Assembly: GCA_035910535.1 (NCBI GenBank) | Contig: JAMHXF010000005.1 | Span: forward strand, 88,516-152,515 | Direction: 5' to 3' | Source: Archangium_A sp035910535 | GTDB lineage: Bacteria > Myxococcota > Myxococcia > Myxococcales > Myxococcaceae | DNA: 64,000 nt | Shown: positions 37,287 through 46,368 of the stretch, in pieces | Layout: the number at the start of each line of letters is the position of its first letter | How positions within the stretch are numbered: position 1 is the first letter of the stretch | Notes under the pieces: generated by a model | What the model was told of the DNA's origin: nothing | Databases searched by the model: none | What the model saw: only the letters and a program-made list of their open reading frames with translations | Program-made: the position numbers and the translations under genes

Positions 37287-39740
37287 ATGCGAAAGCGCCT
37301 GGCCTCCGTGTGCTGCGCCGTCACGCTCGCTGCGTGTGGCCCGAAAGAAGCGACGAACCTCGAAGGTGATGAACGAGCGGTGACGGTGCTGCCCACGCGC
37401 TCGCACCGGGAGGGCGCGGCGCTCAGCGACGTCATCGCGTACGAGGCGTCGCGTGAGGCGCTGGCGCCGCTCACGCTGCAGCAGGGCCGCTTCGTGCAAG
37501 CCCAGGCCGCGGTCGAGACAGAGGTCGCGCTGCCCGTCGACTTCTCGACTCAGGGGGTGTGGGCGCGCGTGACGTTGACCGAAGGTGGCTGGCTCGAGGT
37601 CTCGTCGCGGCGTCAGCGCATCGACGGCAGCGCGCTGGTCTTCTTCCCCATGTCGAACAAGGCGCTGCGCTTCACGGTTGAGCGCGCGCAGGGCGTGGTG
37701 CTCGAGCCGGTGGCTTCAGTTGACTCGGCGGGCGGAGGGTTCGACGTGAAGAGCGAAGCGCCGGTGACGACGCCCCTGGTCGTCGGCGCGGTGCGAATCG
37801 ACGACGTGGTGACGCTGCCCGACGACACGTTTGCGCGGCTCGCCCGCGTCGAGCTGCGGGCGAGCGCTGCGGGGCAGGTGCTGCTCGGGCGCTGCGGTGA
37901 AGGTGGCCACACGCCGACCGTCATCGACGCCTCGTTCGAAGTGACACCCGGCGCGCCCGTGGTGACGACGCAGTGGCTCGCGGCCGGCGCGCTGTGTGTG
38001 CAGTCGAACGTCGCGGCCGAGCTGACGGTGGCCGTCGAAGGTCGCGTGCGCCGCTTCGCTGAGACCTCGCTGCGCGCAGTGCGCCCGGTGACGGTGTTGG
38101 ACACCGCGTCGGGCGTCGGTGGTTGGTTGGGCGCTCCGGCGCCAGCGCAGCCGCTCGAGGTTTCGCTCGATGGCCTCACCGGCCTCGGCGACGCCACGCA
38201 CGTGTTGTTCCGCGTGGCGTCAGACGGGCCCGTGTCGCTCGGCGCGTGTGGTGCCACCGCGACGGCGCGCGCGGCGGGCTCGCTGGTGTTGTTGCCGGTG
38301 ACGACGAAGCTCTGCGCCAGCGTCGCGCGACAGGCGCAGCTCGCCGTCACGTTGGTGGCCACGGTGGGCGCGCGCTCCGAAGCCGTGGGGCAGTGCGGCG
38401 CGCGGCCCCCGACGCCCGACTGCACGGCCACCACGCTGCTCGGAAAGCTGCGCTGCATTCCCGGCGTGGCCGCAGACCCGCTCTCGTCACCGCGCACGCC
38501 GCCGGGCTCGACGCAGTACCTGCTCACCATCACGCAGCCGGTCGACCACTTTCGCCCTGAGGGCGCGACGTTTGGTCAGCGCGCGATTCTCACCGTGCGC
38601 AACGAAGCGGGCCCGGTCGTGCTGCACACCACGGGCTACGAATTGTTCTCGTACTTCTCAGACCTCTCGCGGCACTTCTCGACCAACGAGCTCGAGCTGG
38701 AGCACCGCTTCTACAACGCGTCGACACCGCAGCCGCTCGACTACTCGACGCTCACCATCATGCAGTCCGCGTGGGACTCGCACCGCGTCGTCGAAGCGCT
38801 GAGCCCGCTCTTCCCCGCAGCGTGGGTGAACACCGGCCACAGCAAGGGTGGCATGACGGCGCTGTACCACCGGCGCTTCTTCCCCTGTGACGTGGCGGCG
38901 ACGGCGCCGTACGTGACGCCCTTGTCGCTCGACAGACAAGACGCGCGCTATGGCCCGTGGCTCGCGCAGCTCGGCGGCGCGGCGCACGCGCGGTGTCATC
39001 AGGCGATGGAGACGCTCGAGCAGGGCGTCATCGCGCGCCGCGCGGAGTTCGCGCCGAGGCTGCAGGGCACCTACACGCGCGTCGGCAGCCCCGAGAACGC
39101 GCTGTGGACGATGACCGGCGCCACGCTGTGGAACATTTTTCAGTCGGGCACGCAGAACGACCCCGAGCGTGGCTGCCCGGCATGGGAGCCGTTGCTCGGC
39201 CACCCCGACTTCGACCTCTACGTGGGCCAGTACGCGACCTATGCCGAGAGCTACGCCGACGAGTCTCTCCAGCAGACGCCGCTCGACGGCTACAGCTACC
39301 AGACGCAGAACGAGCTCGGCTCACCGGGCATGAGCCGCGCGCACCTCGAGCAGTTCGGCCCCATTCCCCTGCTGCTCGACCAGGAGCAGCTCTCGTTTGG
39401 CAGCGACGTGCCGGTGCCGGTGTTCGAGCCGCGCGCCATGCGCGATGTACAGAGCTGGCTCAAGCGCCACGGCGAGCACTTCTTCTTTCTGTACGGCGGC
39501 TTCGACCCGTGGACGGGCGGCAAGGTCGACGTCGAAGGCGTACGCGACGCGCTGCAATTCGTGGTGCCTGGCGCAGACCACGGCGTGAGCATCGACGACC
39601 TCGCCGAGCCGCAGCGCGAAGAGGCGTATTCACGAATTGAAGGGTGGCTGGGCGCGCGGCGGTTGCCGAAGCGCGCCGGCGCCGCGCGCGGCGAAGACCT
39701 GCCCGCCTACCGCGACTTCATGCACCTGCACCGGCTGTGA
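37287..39740 (+). CDS. S37-like (PS-10) secreted serine peptidase with large N-terminal extension
   Basis: The 817-residue lipoprotein starts at ATG 37287 (ASVCCAVTLAACG). Residues about 390-800 resemble the Streptomyces PS-10/S37 tripeptidyl aminopeptidases (TQYLLTITQPVDHFRPEGATF, FYNASTPQPLDYSTLTIMQSA). The alpha/beta-hydrolase triad is readable: Ser519 in GHSKGGMTALYHRRFFP, Asp740 in YGGFDPWTGG, His765 in GADHGVSIDD. Residues about 30-370 are a beta-rich extension of unknown role, containing Cys residues. It should cleave secreted or prey-derived peptides. It lies 83 bases after the TamB-like gene and is convergent with the next gene with a 1-base gap. Confidence 0.85.
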   Translation: MRKRLASVCCAVTLAACGPKEATNLEGDERAVTVLPTRSHREGAALSDVIAYEASREALAPLTLQQGRFVQAQAAVETEVALPVDFSTQGVWARVTLTEGGWLEVSSRRQRIDGSALVFFPMSNKALRFTVERAQGVVLEPVASVDSAGGGFDVKSEAPVTTPLVVGAVRIDDVVTLPDDTFARLARVELRASAAGQVLLGRCGEGGHTPTVIDASFEVTPGAPVVTTQWLAAGALCVQSNVAAELTVAVEGRVRRFAETSLRAVRPVTVLDTASGVGGWLGAPAPAQPLEVSLDGLTGLGDATHVLFRVASDGPVSLGACGATATARAAGSLVLLPVTTKLCASVARQAQLAVTLVATVGARSEAVGQCGARPPTPDCTATTLLGKLRCIPGVAADPLSSPRTPPGSTQYLLTITQPVDHFRPEGATFGQRAILTVRNEAGPVVLHTTGYELFSYFSDLSRHFSTNELELEHRFYNASTPQPLDYSTLTIMQSAWDSHRVVEALSPLFPAAWVNTGHSKGGMTALYHRRFFPCDVAATAPYVTPLSLDRQDARYGPWLAQLGGAAHARCHQAMETLEQGVIARRAEFAPRLQGTYTRVGSPENALWTMTGATLWNIFQSGTQNDPERGCPAWEPLLGHPDFDLYVGQYATYAESYADESLQQTPLDGYSYQTQNELGSPGMSRAHLEQFGPIPLLLDQEQLSFGSDVPVPVFEPRAMRDVQSWLKRHGEHFFFLYGGFDPWTGGKVDVEGVRDALQFVVPGADHGVSIDDLAEPQREEAYSRIEGWLGARRLPKRAGAARGEDLPAYRDFMHLHRL

Positions 39741-39741
39741 C

Positions 39742-41772
39742 TCACAGCACGCAGCCCGGCACGAGCTCCGAGCGACGCTCAATCAGGTTCCGCGCCTGCG
39801 CGCGCTCGCGCACCCAGAAGCACAGCGTGTCGGCCTCGCGGAGGTAGCCGTATTGGTAGAACGTCGCGTTCACCTGCGTGGCCGCGACGAGCGACAAGCG
39901 GTCTGGGTCCCACAGGCCGCGACGGCGCGCGGCGACGACGCCCTTCGCCACCTCGAGGTCGGCGTCGGCGCCGGCGAGCAGCGCGGCGGCCGGCTGCCCT
40001 TCTGCGAACGCGAGCGCCGCCGAGTACAGCCCATGAATGAAGCGCACGCGCGCGGCCGTCACCCGCGCACCGTCACGCAGCTCGAGCAGCACGCGGTCAT
40101 CGCCGAGGCTCAACGCGTCGACCTCGGCCGCGAGCGCCGTCAATTCATCGGCGTGTGTCTTCAGCTTCACCACCACGCGCGCGCGGAAGTCTTCGCGCTG
40201 CGCCGGCGTCATCGCCACCAACTCCGAGAACTCCGGGCGGTCGGGCTGGCTGAAGATGCCGAGGCGATCTCCCGCGTCGATGATCTGATCTCGCCCCGCC
40301 ACGTACGCCGCCAACCGCTCGACGATGAGCGCGCGGTGCTGCATTTCACCCATGCGTGAAATCAGGCTCGCCGCCTGCGCGCCGGTCTCACCCCACCCGC
40401 CGTAGATGTCTTTCACCACCGCGTCCCACTCGTTGGCGCGGCTGTACGTCATGCGCATGGTCGCGGCGTCGGTGAGCCAGTAACCCCACTCCCAGCCCGA
40501 CGAGAACAACACGTGGTCGTCGAGCCCCGTCAGCCGCTGCAAATCGGTGTGGCGGCTCTTCACATACACAGGCGTGAAGACCGGCACGTTGATGTCGAAG
40601 GCCACCCAATATGCCGACTCGGGGAAGTAGCCGACCGGCTGGCCCGCCGCGAGCCGCTCTTCGAGGTACGCGCGGTGCTCGTCGAACTCCTCGTGCAGGT
40701 ACGCGAGGCCCGCGTCGTCATACAAATTATAGAACATCGTGGTGTGCACCCAATGCACGATGGCCGGGTTCGCGTACTTCACGAGGAAGTAATACAGCAG
40801 CCGTTCATTCATGTACGTGACGCGGAGGTTGTCGTAGTTGCCGACGTGAATCGTCGCCATCACCTCCACGCCGGGCTGCACGCGCTGCATCGCCGCGAAC
40901 GTGGCGTCGACCTCACGCACGAAGCGCTCCGGCTCGGCGCCGAAGAACTCACCGAAGCTCAGGTTCAACGCGTCGAAGCCCGCACCGTCGAGCAGCACGT
41001 GCAGCCGGCGCTCCAGCTCGGGCACCGGGTCGCCCGTCTCGTCGTCGATGAGGTCGAACGCGTTCTGCAGGTTGCTCTGCCCAAACAACTGCAGCGCGAT
41101 GCCCGTCTTCACGCCGCGCGCGTGCGCGAAGTCGGTGATGGCGCGCGTGTGTGCTGTCCACCCGGCGGCGAGCGACGGCGTCTTCACGATGTCGTCGAGC
41201 GCGCACCATTGAAGGTAATTGCCGCGGTTCTTGATGAGGAAGTCGACCGTGCGCTTCGCGCCTTCGAGGTTGGCGTCACCAGGCACCCAGAAATCAGCGA
41301 GTGATTCAGTGGGGTGCAGCGTGTGCAAATGCAGCCCTCGGCGCTTCTTCACCGACGGCTCGAAGTCTCTGTTCAACACGTCTGCCGGAGCGCTCGTGAA
41401 CTGCGTTGGTTTGTGCGTGTACCAGGGGTGCGTGAAGCGAAAGCCCAGGGCCTCCATGGCCTGCCACACGCCGTACTGCCGGCCGAGCGCGCCGCCGCCC
41501 TGCACCGTCAACTTCACGCCGGCGCCACCCAACCGAAAGCACTCGTCGCAGCGCGCGTCGCTCGTCACCACGATGGTGGCGCCGTTGCGCGTGCCCAACA
41601 TGTCAGCGGGCTTCGAGACCACCTTCGTCGACACGCGCGCGTCGCCGATGAACGCGAGCCCTTCACGCACCAGCGCGTCGTCTTCAGCGGTCACGAAGAC
41701 CACGACGTTGCCGTCATCAGCGGCCGGGCACGCCGCGAGCAGCACCAGCAACGGCAGCAGCAGCTTCTTCAT
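39742..41772 (-). CDS. Secreted TIM-barrel-like glycosidase-like lipoprotein (GH67/DUF4838-type)
   Basis: The 676-residue product starts at ATG 41772 (LLLPLLVLLAACPA). A short N-terminal alpha/beta domain (VVVFVTAEDDALVREGLAFI, GGGALGRQYGVWQAMEALGF, HPWYTHKP) looks like the domain preceding the barrel in GH67/GH115-type enzymes. The middle has barrel-like segments (NRGNYLQWCALDDIVKTPSL, MATIHVGNYDNLRVTYMNERL, HWVHTTMFYNLYDDAGL, EFFGAEPERF with acidic residues). Catalytic residues cannot be assigned with confidence. The start overlaps the TDO stop by an ATGA, so the two are co-translated, an unexpected pairing. Confidence 0.6.
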   Translation of the reverse strand: MKKLLLPLLVLLAACPAADDGNVVVFVTAEDDALVREGLAFIGDARVSTKVVSKPADMLGTRNGATIVVTSDARCDECFRLGGAGVKLTVQGGGALGRQYGVWQAMEALGFRFTHPWYTHKPTQFTSAPADVLNRDFEPSVKKRRGLHLHTLHPTESLADFWVPGDANLEGAKRTVDFLIKNRGNYLQWCALDDIVKTPSLAAGWTAHTRAITDFAHARGVKTGIALQLFGQSNLQNAFDLIDDETGDPVPELERRLHVLLDGAGFDALNLSFGEFFGAEPERFVREVDATFAAMQRVQPGVEVMATIHVGNYDNLRVTYMNERLLYYFLVKYANPAIVHWVHTTMFYNLYDDAGLAYLHEEFDEHRAYLEERLAAGQPVGYFPESAYWVAFDINVPVFTPVYVKSRHTDLQRLTGLDDHVLFSSGWEWGYWLTDAATMRMTYSRANEWDAVVKDIYGGWGETGAQAASLISRMGEMQHRALIVERLAAYVAGRDQIIDAGDRLGIFSQPDRPEFSELVAMTPAQREDFRARVVVKLKTHADELTALAAEVDALSLGDDRVLLELRDGARVTAARVRFIHGLYSAALAFAEGQPAAALLAGADADLEVAKGVVAARRRGLWDPDRLSLVAATQVNATFYQYGYLREADTLCFWVRERAQARNLIERRSELVPGCVL

Positions 41773-42620
41773 GACTGGCGCTCCGGGGCCGTCAGCTCGG
41801 TGCGCACGTCCCACAGCTCTGGGAAGAAGCTGACGCCCAGCGCGCGCTGCAAGAACGTCACGCCCGAGCTGCCGCCCGTGCCCATCTTGTGACCGATGAT
41901 GCGGTGCACCGTCTTCATGTGGCGAAAGCGCCAGAGCTGAAAGCGCTCTTCGACGTCGACCAGCTTCTCGGCCATGTCGTATGCGAGCCAGTGCTGCTCT
42001 GGCTGTTCATACACAGTCTTGAACACACGCATCACGCCGTCGCTCTTCTCATACGGCTTCTTCCAGTCGCGCTCGGCGCGGTCTGCCGGCACCGCGTAGC
42101 CCTTGCGGTGCAGGTAGCGGAGAAACTCGTCGTACAGGCTCGGCTGCTGCAAGCGCTGCGAGAGCCACGCGTGCACCTCGGGGGTCGAGCGGTGCGGCAA
42201 CAGCAGGTTCTCGTCTTTGTTGCCCAACATGAACTCGAGCGCGCGGTACTGGTAGCTCTGAAACCCGGAGCTCTTGCCGAGCGCGTCACGAAACGTGAGG
42301 TACTCAGTGGGCGTCATGGTCTCGAGCACGGCCCACTGCTCGAACAACATGCGTTGAATGTGGCCCACGCGCGCGAAGATCTTGAAGGTGGCCTCGAGGT
42401 CGTCGCGCTTCACGCAGTCGAGCGCGCGGTCGAGCTCGTGCAGCATCAACTTCATCCACAGCTCGCTGGTCTGGTGCTGAATGATGAAGAGCAGCTCGTC
42501 GTGCTCGGGGCTGCGCGGCACCTGCGAGGCCAACAGCCGGTCGAGCTGGAGATAGCCGGCGTACGTCTCTTGCCGTGACAGGTCGACGTGAATGCCCTGC
42601 TCGAGCTCGCGCTGATTCAT
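41769..42620 (-). CDS. kynA: Tryptophan 2,3-dioxygenase
   Basis: The 283-residue product is a full-length haem TDO: YAGYLQLDRLL, HDELLFIIQHQTSELWMKLM with the substrate-contacting residues, FQSYQYRALEFMLGNK, WRFRHMKTVHRIIGHKMGTGGSSG with the haem-ligand His in RFRH and the GTGGSSG substrate loop. It opens the indole ring of tryptophan to N-formylkynurenine, the first step of the kynurenine route, in the cytoplasm. No other kynurenine-pathway gene is visible next to it. It overlaps the downstream lipoprotein gene by 4 bases. Confidence 0.96.
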   Translation of the reverse strand: MNQRELEQGIHVDLSRQETYAGYLQLDRLLASQVPRSPEHDELLFIIQHQTSELWMKLMLHELDRALDCVKRDDLEATFKIFARVGHIQRMLFEQWAVLETMTPTEYLTFRDALGKSSGFQSYQYRALEFMLGNKDENLLLPHRSTPEVHAWLSQRLQQPSLYDEFLRYLHRKGYAVPADRAERDWKKPYEKSDGVMRVFKTVYEQPEQHWLAYDMAEKLVDVEERFQLWRFRHMKTVHRIIGHKMGTGGSSGVTFLQRALGVSFFPELWDVRTELTAPERQS

Positions 42621-42646
42621 GGCGCGCGTTCTGCGCGAGACGAGGG

Positions 42647-42680
42647 CAAAAGAAAAGCGCCCGGGCGTTGACCCGAGCGC
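42647..42680 (-). terminator. Rho-independent terminator of the vegetative-type gene
   Basis: On the minus strand the RNA would form a 9-bp stem (GCGCUCGGG with CCCGGGCGC, one G-U pair; arms 42672-42680 and 42657-42665) with a 6-base loop, then UUUUCUUUU. It lies between the end of the small DNA-binding protein gene (42709) and the kynA start (42620). Confidence 0.8.
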
Positions 42681-42708
42681 TCAGCGCTGCAGAACTTTTC
42701 GAAGCGAC

Positions 42709-43155
42709 TTACTTCTTCTTCGACTCTGCGATGGCCTGCGCACCAGCGCGACCACGGGGCAGCTTGATGTTCTTCACCGAGTTCGGCGCGGCATCAGCAA
42801 CCCAGTCAGCCGGCAGGCGGCCGGTACGGTCGAGCATGCGGTACTTCTGGTAGTGCGCGGCGCAGTAACCCTTGCTGCGCGCGTCGCGACCACACCCCTG
42901 CACCGCGCACGCACGGCCCGAGTTCTCGGAGCGGCGACCACGGCGAGCACCCGTCGGCGCGGCGGCCACGCGGGCCAACGACAGCGCCTTCGGAGGACGA
43001 CCCGGGCCACGCTTGAGCGGCTGACCCAGCGCGGCTGCGAGACGCTCGATGACTGCAGAGTTCGCGGACAACTGCGCGAGCTGCGCGTGAATCGGCCCAA
43101 TCGCCCGGGCCACCTCTTCCGCCACCATGTCTCGAATCGCTCTATCGACCGACAT
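42709..43155 (-). CDS. Vegetative-type small protein with AT-hook and zinc-finger-like motif
   Basis: The 148-residue product starts at ATG 43155 with GGAAA about 7 bases upstream. Residues about 1-45 are helical (AIRDMVAEEVARAIGPIHAQL, AVIERLAAALGQPL). KRGPGRPPK at about 48-56 is an AT-hook DNA-binding motif. The C-terminal part has CAVQGCGRDARSKGYCAAHY, a Cys-x4-Cys-x10-Cys-x2-His set like a treble-clef zinc site, then RMLDRTGRLPADW. From memory this layout matches a small myxobacterial 'vegetative protein' family. A nucleoid-associated or regulatory role is likely but not shown. Its 85-base upstream gap is AT-rich, as a promoter would be. Confidence 0.75.
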   Translation of the reverse strand: MSVDRAIRDMVAEEVARAIGPIHAQLAQLSANSAVIERLAAALGQPLKRGPGRPPKALSLARVAAAPTGARRGRRSENSGRACAVQGCGRDARSKGYCAAHYQKYRMLDRTGRLPADWVADAAPNSVKNIKLPRGRAGAQAIAESKKK

Positions 43156-43240
43156 TCTTGTTTCCAATCGTTGGGGGGATGTTTCTCAGCGCGTCACTGA
43201 CGAGCAGCATTGACTTACCACCCATCAATCACATCGCAAT

Positions 43241-44482
43241 CTAATCTTTTGCAGTTTCAATGGGCCTCAAGTCAGCCAATGGCGGTAACGCTCTCAACTG
43301 AGGAAACCTGAGCGCGACGATGGCGACGACGAGCAACGTGCCCACGCCTCCGCCCACCACCGAGAAGAACGGGCTCACGAGCGCAGCCATCGCGCCCGAC
43401 TCGAACGCGCCCAGCTCGTTCGACATTCCGACGAACACGTAGTGAATCGCAGACACGCGACCACGCATCGAATCAGGCGTGAGTGATTGCTCGAGCGTGG
43501 AGCGAATCACCACAGAGACGTTGTCGAACACGCCGGTGAAAAACAACGCGACGAGCGAGAGCCACAACACTTCTGAGACACCGAAGACGATGGTGGCCGC
43601 GCCGAAGCCCGCGACGGTGAAGAGCAGCACCTCGCCCGGCTTCTTCCACGGAGACAAGCGCGTCTGCAGCAGCGCCATCGTCAACGCGCCGAGCGCTGGC
43701 GCCGCGCGCAACCACCCCAGGCCCACCGGCCCCACGTGCAGCACGTCTTTCGCGTACGCGGGCAACAGCGAGACCGCGCCGCCGAGCAACACCGCGAAGA
43801 GGTCGAGCGTGATGGCCGCCAGGAACACCTTCGAGTGCGTGACGAAACGAAAGCCCGCGAGCAGGTCATTCAACCCCTGGCTCTTTCCGGTGAGCGCAGC
43901 GGGCCGGTGTGGCAACGAAAAGAGAATGCCCACGAAGACGAGGTGCGCCGCGCACGCCCACGAAAACGCGAGCTCTGCGTTGCTCACCAGCGCGATGAGC
44001 AAGCCAGCGACTGCGGGCCCTGAAATCGACGCGAGCTCCACGCTGCTCGAGAACCACGCGTTGGCGTTGGCGAAGTCACGCGGCGGCACGAGCTGCGGCA
44101 ACAGCGAGCCTACCGACGGCCCGCGAAACGCCATGCCGACGCCCATGAAACCAATCACCGGGTAGTACGCCCACACCGGGCCGTTGAAGAAACTCAACGC
44201 CGTGAACACCGCCGCACACAACGCGAGCACGAGGTGCGCTGCCATGCCCACGTAGCGCCGAGGAAACCGGTCAGCAGCCACGCCGGCTGCGAGCGCCAGC
44301 GCCAACACCGGCACCACCTCGACGAGGCCCACCAGCCCGAGCGCGAACGTCGAGCCCGTCAATTCATAGAGCTGCCACCCCACGGCGACGGAGGTCGACG
44401 TCGCGGCCATGGCTGAAAAGAACCGGCCCACCGCGAGGCGCGCCACGCCCGGGTGGCGAAAGGCTGCGAGCCCGTCACTCAT
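43241..44482 (-). CDS. MFS exporter (EntS/MFS_3-like)
   Basis: The 413-residue product has about twelve hydrophobic segments and the MFS loop motif ADRFPRRYVGMAAH between helices 2 and 3; MGVGMAFRGPSVGSLLPQLV and RGRVSAIHYVFVGMSNELGAF are typical of the MFS_3 group that includes the enterobactin exporter EntS. Substrate unknown. It begins 7 bases after the stop of the lipoprotein gene at 44490-45530 and may be the last gene of the module B transcript. Confidence 0.88.
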   Translation of the reverse strand: MSDGLAAFRHPGVARLAVGRFFSAMAATSTSVAVGWQLYELTGSTFALGLVGLVEVVPVLALALAAGVAADRFPRRYVGMAAHLVLALCAAVFTALSFFNGPVWAYYPVIGFMGVGMAFRGPSVGSLLPQLVPPRDFANANAWFSSSVELASISGPAVAGLLIALVSNAELAFSWACAAHLVFVGILFSLPHRPAALTGKSQGLNDLLAGFRFVTHSKVFLAAITLDLFAVLLGGAVSLLPAYAKDVLHVGPVGLGWLRAAPALGALTMALLQTRLSPWKKPGEVLLFTVAGFGAATIVFGVSEVLWLSLVALFFTGVFDNVSVVIRSTLEQSLTPDSMRGRVSAIHYVFVGMSNELGAFESGAMAALVSPFFSVVGGGVGTLLVVAIVALRFPQLRALPPLADLRPIETAKD

Positions 44483-44489
44483 CGACGAC

Positions 44490-45530
44490 TCACCACGTGC
44501 GATTCACGGCGTCACAACGGCGCACCTCGCCGGGCAACAGCAGGTGTACGCCGTCAGCCGGCTCAAACCAGTCGACGCCGAGGCGCGCGGGCACCCACTG
44601 GTCGACGGAGCTCACGTCGGCGGCGAGCGCGAAGGTCGCGCCGGGCGCGAGCAGCCCCACCTTGTGCACCCGACCGTCCACGAGCACCGCGACCTCGACC
44701 GACTGCCTGCACCGGCGCCAGTCGAGCATGGTGTTCGTCAGCTCCAGCGGCGTGGGCTCGGCCGACGGCGGCACCGCAGCAGCGCTCTTCACGCGCGCGC
44801 CGTCAACCCAACCAACCCACAACAACCCGTCGCGCGTCGGCACCGCGACGCGCACCGCGTCACCTTCACGTTTGACTTCCCAGGCAGCCAGCGGCGGCTC
44901 GGTGCGCAGCGTGCCTGCGACTTCTGCAGCTGGTTGTGCAGTCAGCTCGAGCGGAAACCCGGGCGTCAATTGCACACGCGGCGCCTCGGCTGAAAACCCC
45001 GCGAGCTGCAGCTGTCGCTCGGGCACTTCTTCACCGCTGCGCAAGCTCACGTTCTCGCAGCCCAGCTCGATGGCCAGCGGCTCTTCAGGTTTGAACACCG
45101 AGAGCGACGCCTCGCCGGGCACCGCGAGCAGCGTGCCGAGTCGCGCGTCGAGCACCCGCATGCGTGTGCCTTTGAGCAGCAACCCGGCAAGGCCAATGCG
45201 CCGCGCCTCCCACGACGCGATGACGGCGTCGGCGCCGAGGTCGACCTCCGCGTCGAGCCACAGCCCTTCACCTTCCCAACGGCCTTGCAGCAGCGGCACC
45301 TGGCCCGCGAGGCGCAACGTGCCGGTGACGAAGGGCCCGCGCGTCGCCTTCGCGCGCCCGAGCGTCGCGCCGGTGCCGCGCACCAACAACGCGGCGCGAT
45401 CTTCCCAACGCACGTCGCGCCACCAACACAGCGCTTCGCTGCGATTCGTGGCGTTCGAGAGCCACGCGTCTCGCGACGGCGTGGCACAAGCGCACAACAC
45501 CATCAGGGCCAACGTCGGGGCGACGCGCAT
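44490..45530 (-). CDS. Lipoprotein of unknown function between module B and the MFS exporter
   Basis: The 346-residue product starts at ATG 45530 (LALMVLCACATPSRD lipobox). The mature protein is beta-rich (WEGEGLWLDAEVDLGADAV, PLAIELGCENVSLRSGEEVP, LEVAVLVDGRVHKVGLLAPG-like strands), with a Cys/Trp-rich start (EALCWWRDVRWEDRAAL). No family is recognised. It lies 25 bases after module B lipoprotein beta and 7 bases before the MFS gene, so co-transcription with both is likely. Confidence 0.6.
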   Translation of the reverse strand: MRVAPTLALMVLCACATPSRDAWLSNATNRSEALCWWRDVRWEDRAALLVRGTGATLGRAKATRGPFVTGTLRLAGQVPLLQGRWEGEGLWLDAEVDLGADAVIASWEARRIGLAGLLLKGTRMRVLDARLGTLLAVPGEASLSVFKPEEPLAIELGCENVSLRSGEEVPERQLQLAGFSAEAPRVQLTPGFPLELTAQPAAEVAGTLRTEPPLAAWEVKREGDAVRVAVPTRDGLLWVGWVDGARVKSAAAVPPSAEPTPLELTNTMLDWRRCRQSVEVAVLVDGRVHKVGLLAPGATFALAADVSSVDQWVPARLGVDWFEPADGVHLLLPGEVRRCDAVNRTW

Positions 45531-45555
45531 TCGACGCCCCGAGCTAGCACACGCG

Positions 45556-46368
45556 TCAGCGCGTTGTTGCCAGGCACTCACCTTCGCCGCGGAAGTGGCC
45601 CACGGTACGCCCCAGCGCGGTGACGAAATCACCCAACGTCTTCACCTGGCTCGCGCCGCCCGTGCCGTACTGGCCCACCGGCAACGTGGTGAGCGAGACC
45701 GCGTTCAGCTCTGCCTGGGTGACGATGCCGTCGAGGTTCGCGTCGGCCGCGACGATGGCCTCAGCGCGCAGCTTCGCGTCGGGCGACTGGAGGTCGTCGT
45801 ACCAGAAGTGATCGCCGTGCATGGTGAGCTCCACGACGGCGGTGGCGCCGGTGGTGACGGTGACGCCTTCACCGTGGTCATCGCTCTTGCACTCGGTGTA
45901 TTGCGTATTGAGTTTGAAGCCCCACGCGAAGCTCTTGCTCACGAGCCCCTTCGAGACGGTGCCTTCGACCCACACCGAATACCCTTCGGTCTTCATGCGC
46001 TCGACGTCGGTGGCCGCGATGGCGCCGAGCACCACGGCGTCGGCCGACGGCATGATGGCCCAGCTCACCGAGTCCCACTTCTCGGCGGGTACTTCGCTGA
46101 ACAGCTCAAGCTCCACGGGGCCCGCGAGGTGCACGTCGACCAGCACCGGTTTGGCCTGCTTCGGGCCCTTCGTGCCGGTCTTGGTCGCGAGCTGGAACTC
46201 GTTCACCACCACGAGGAACTTCGTGTACTTCACGGTGTAGCCGTCTTCGAACTCGGCTGCGGGGATCTCCTGCTCGATGTAGTCCTCACCCCAGGTGGTG
46301 AGTGACATCTTCCCCATACCGCCACAGCTCGACAGAACAGACAGCATCACCAACATCAGCTTCTTCAT
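45556..46368 (-). CDS. Module B lipoprotein beta
   Basis: The 270-residue product starts at ATG 46368, overlapping the stop of lipoprotein alpha by ATGA. The signal is LMLVMLSVLSSCGG. It shares landmarks in order with module A lipoprotein beta (8965-10134): DGYTVKYTKFLVVVNEFQL, KWDSVSWAIMPSADAVV, LTMHGDHFWYDDLQSPDA, and a terminal GHFRGEGECLATT. It also has an EF-hand-like loop (ADANLDGIVTQAEL, Asp-Asn-Asp spacing) absent from the module A protein at that level. It is shorter than its counterpart (270 against 389 residues). Function unknown. Confidence 0.72.
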   Translation of the reverse strand: MKKLMLVMLSVLSSCGGMGKMSLTTWGEDYIEQEIPAAEFEDGYTVKYTKFLVVVNEFQLATKTGTKGPKQAKPVLVDVHLAGPVELELFSEVPAEKWDSVSWAIMPSADAVVLGAIAATDVERMKTEGYSVWVEGTVSKGLVSKSFAWGFKLNTQYTECKSDDHGEGVTVTTGATAVVELTMHGDHFWYDDLQSPDAKLRAEAIVAADANLDGIVTQAELNAVSLTTLPVGQYGTGGASQVKTLGDFVTALGRTVGHFRGEGECLATTR

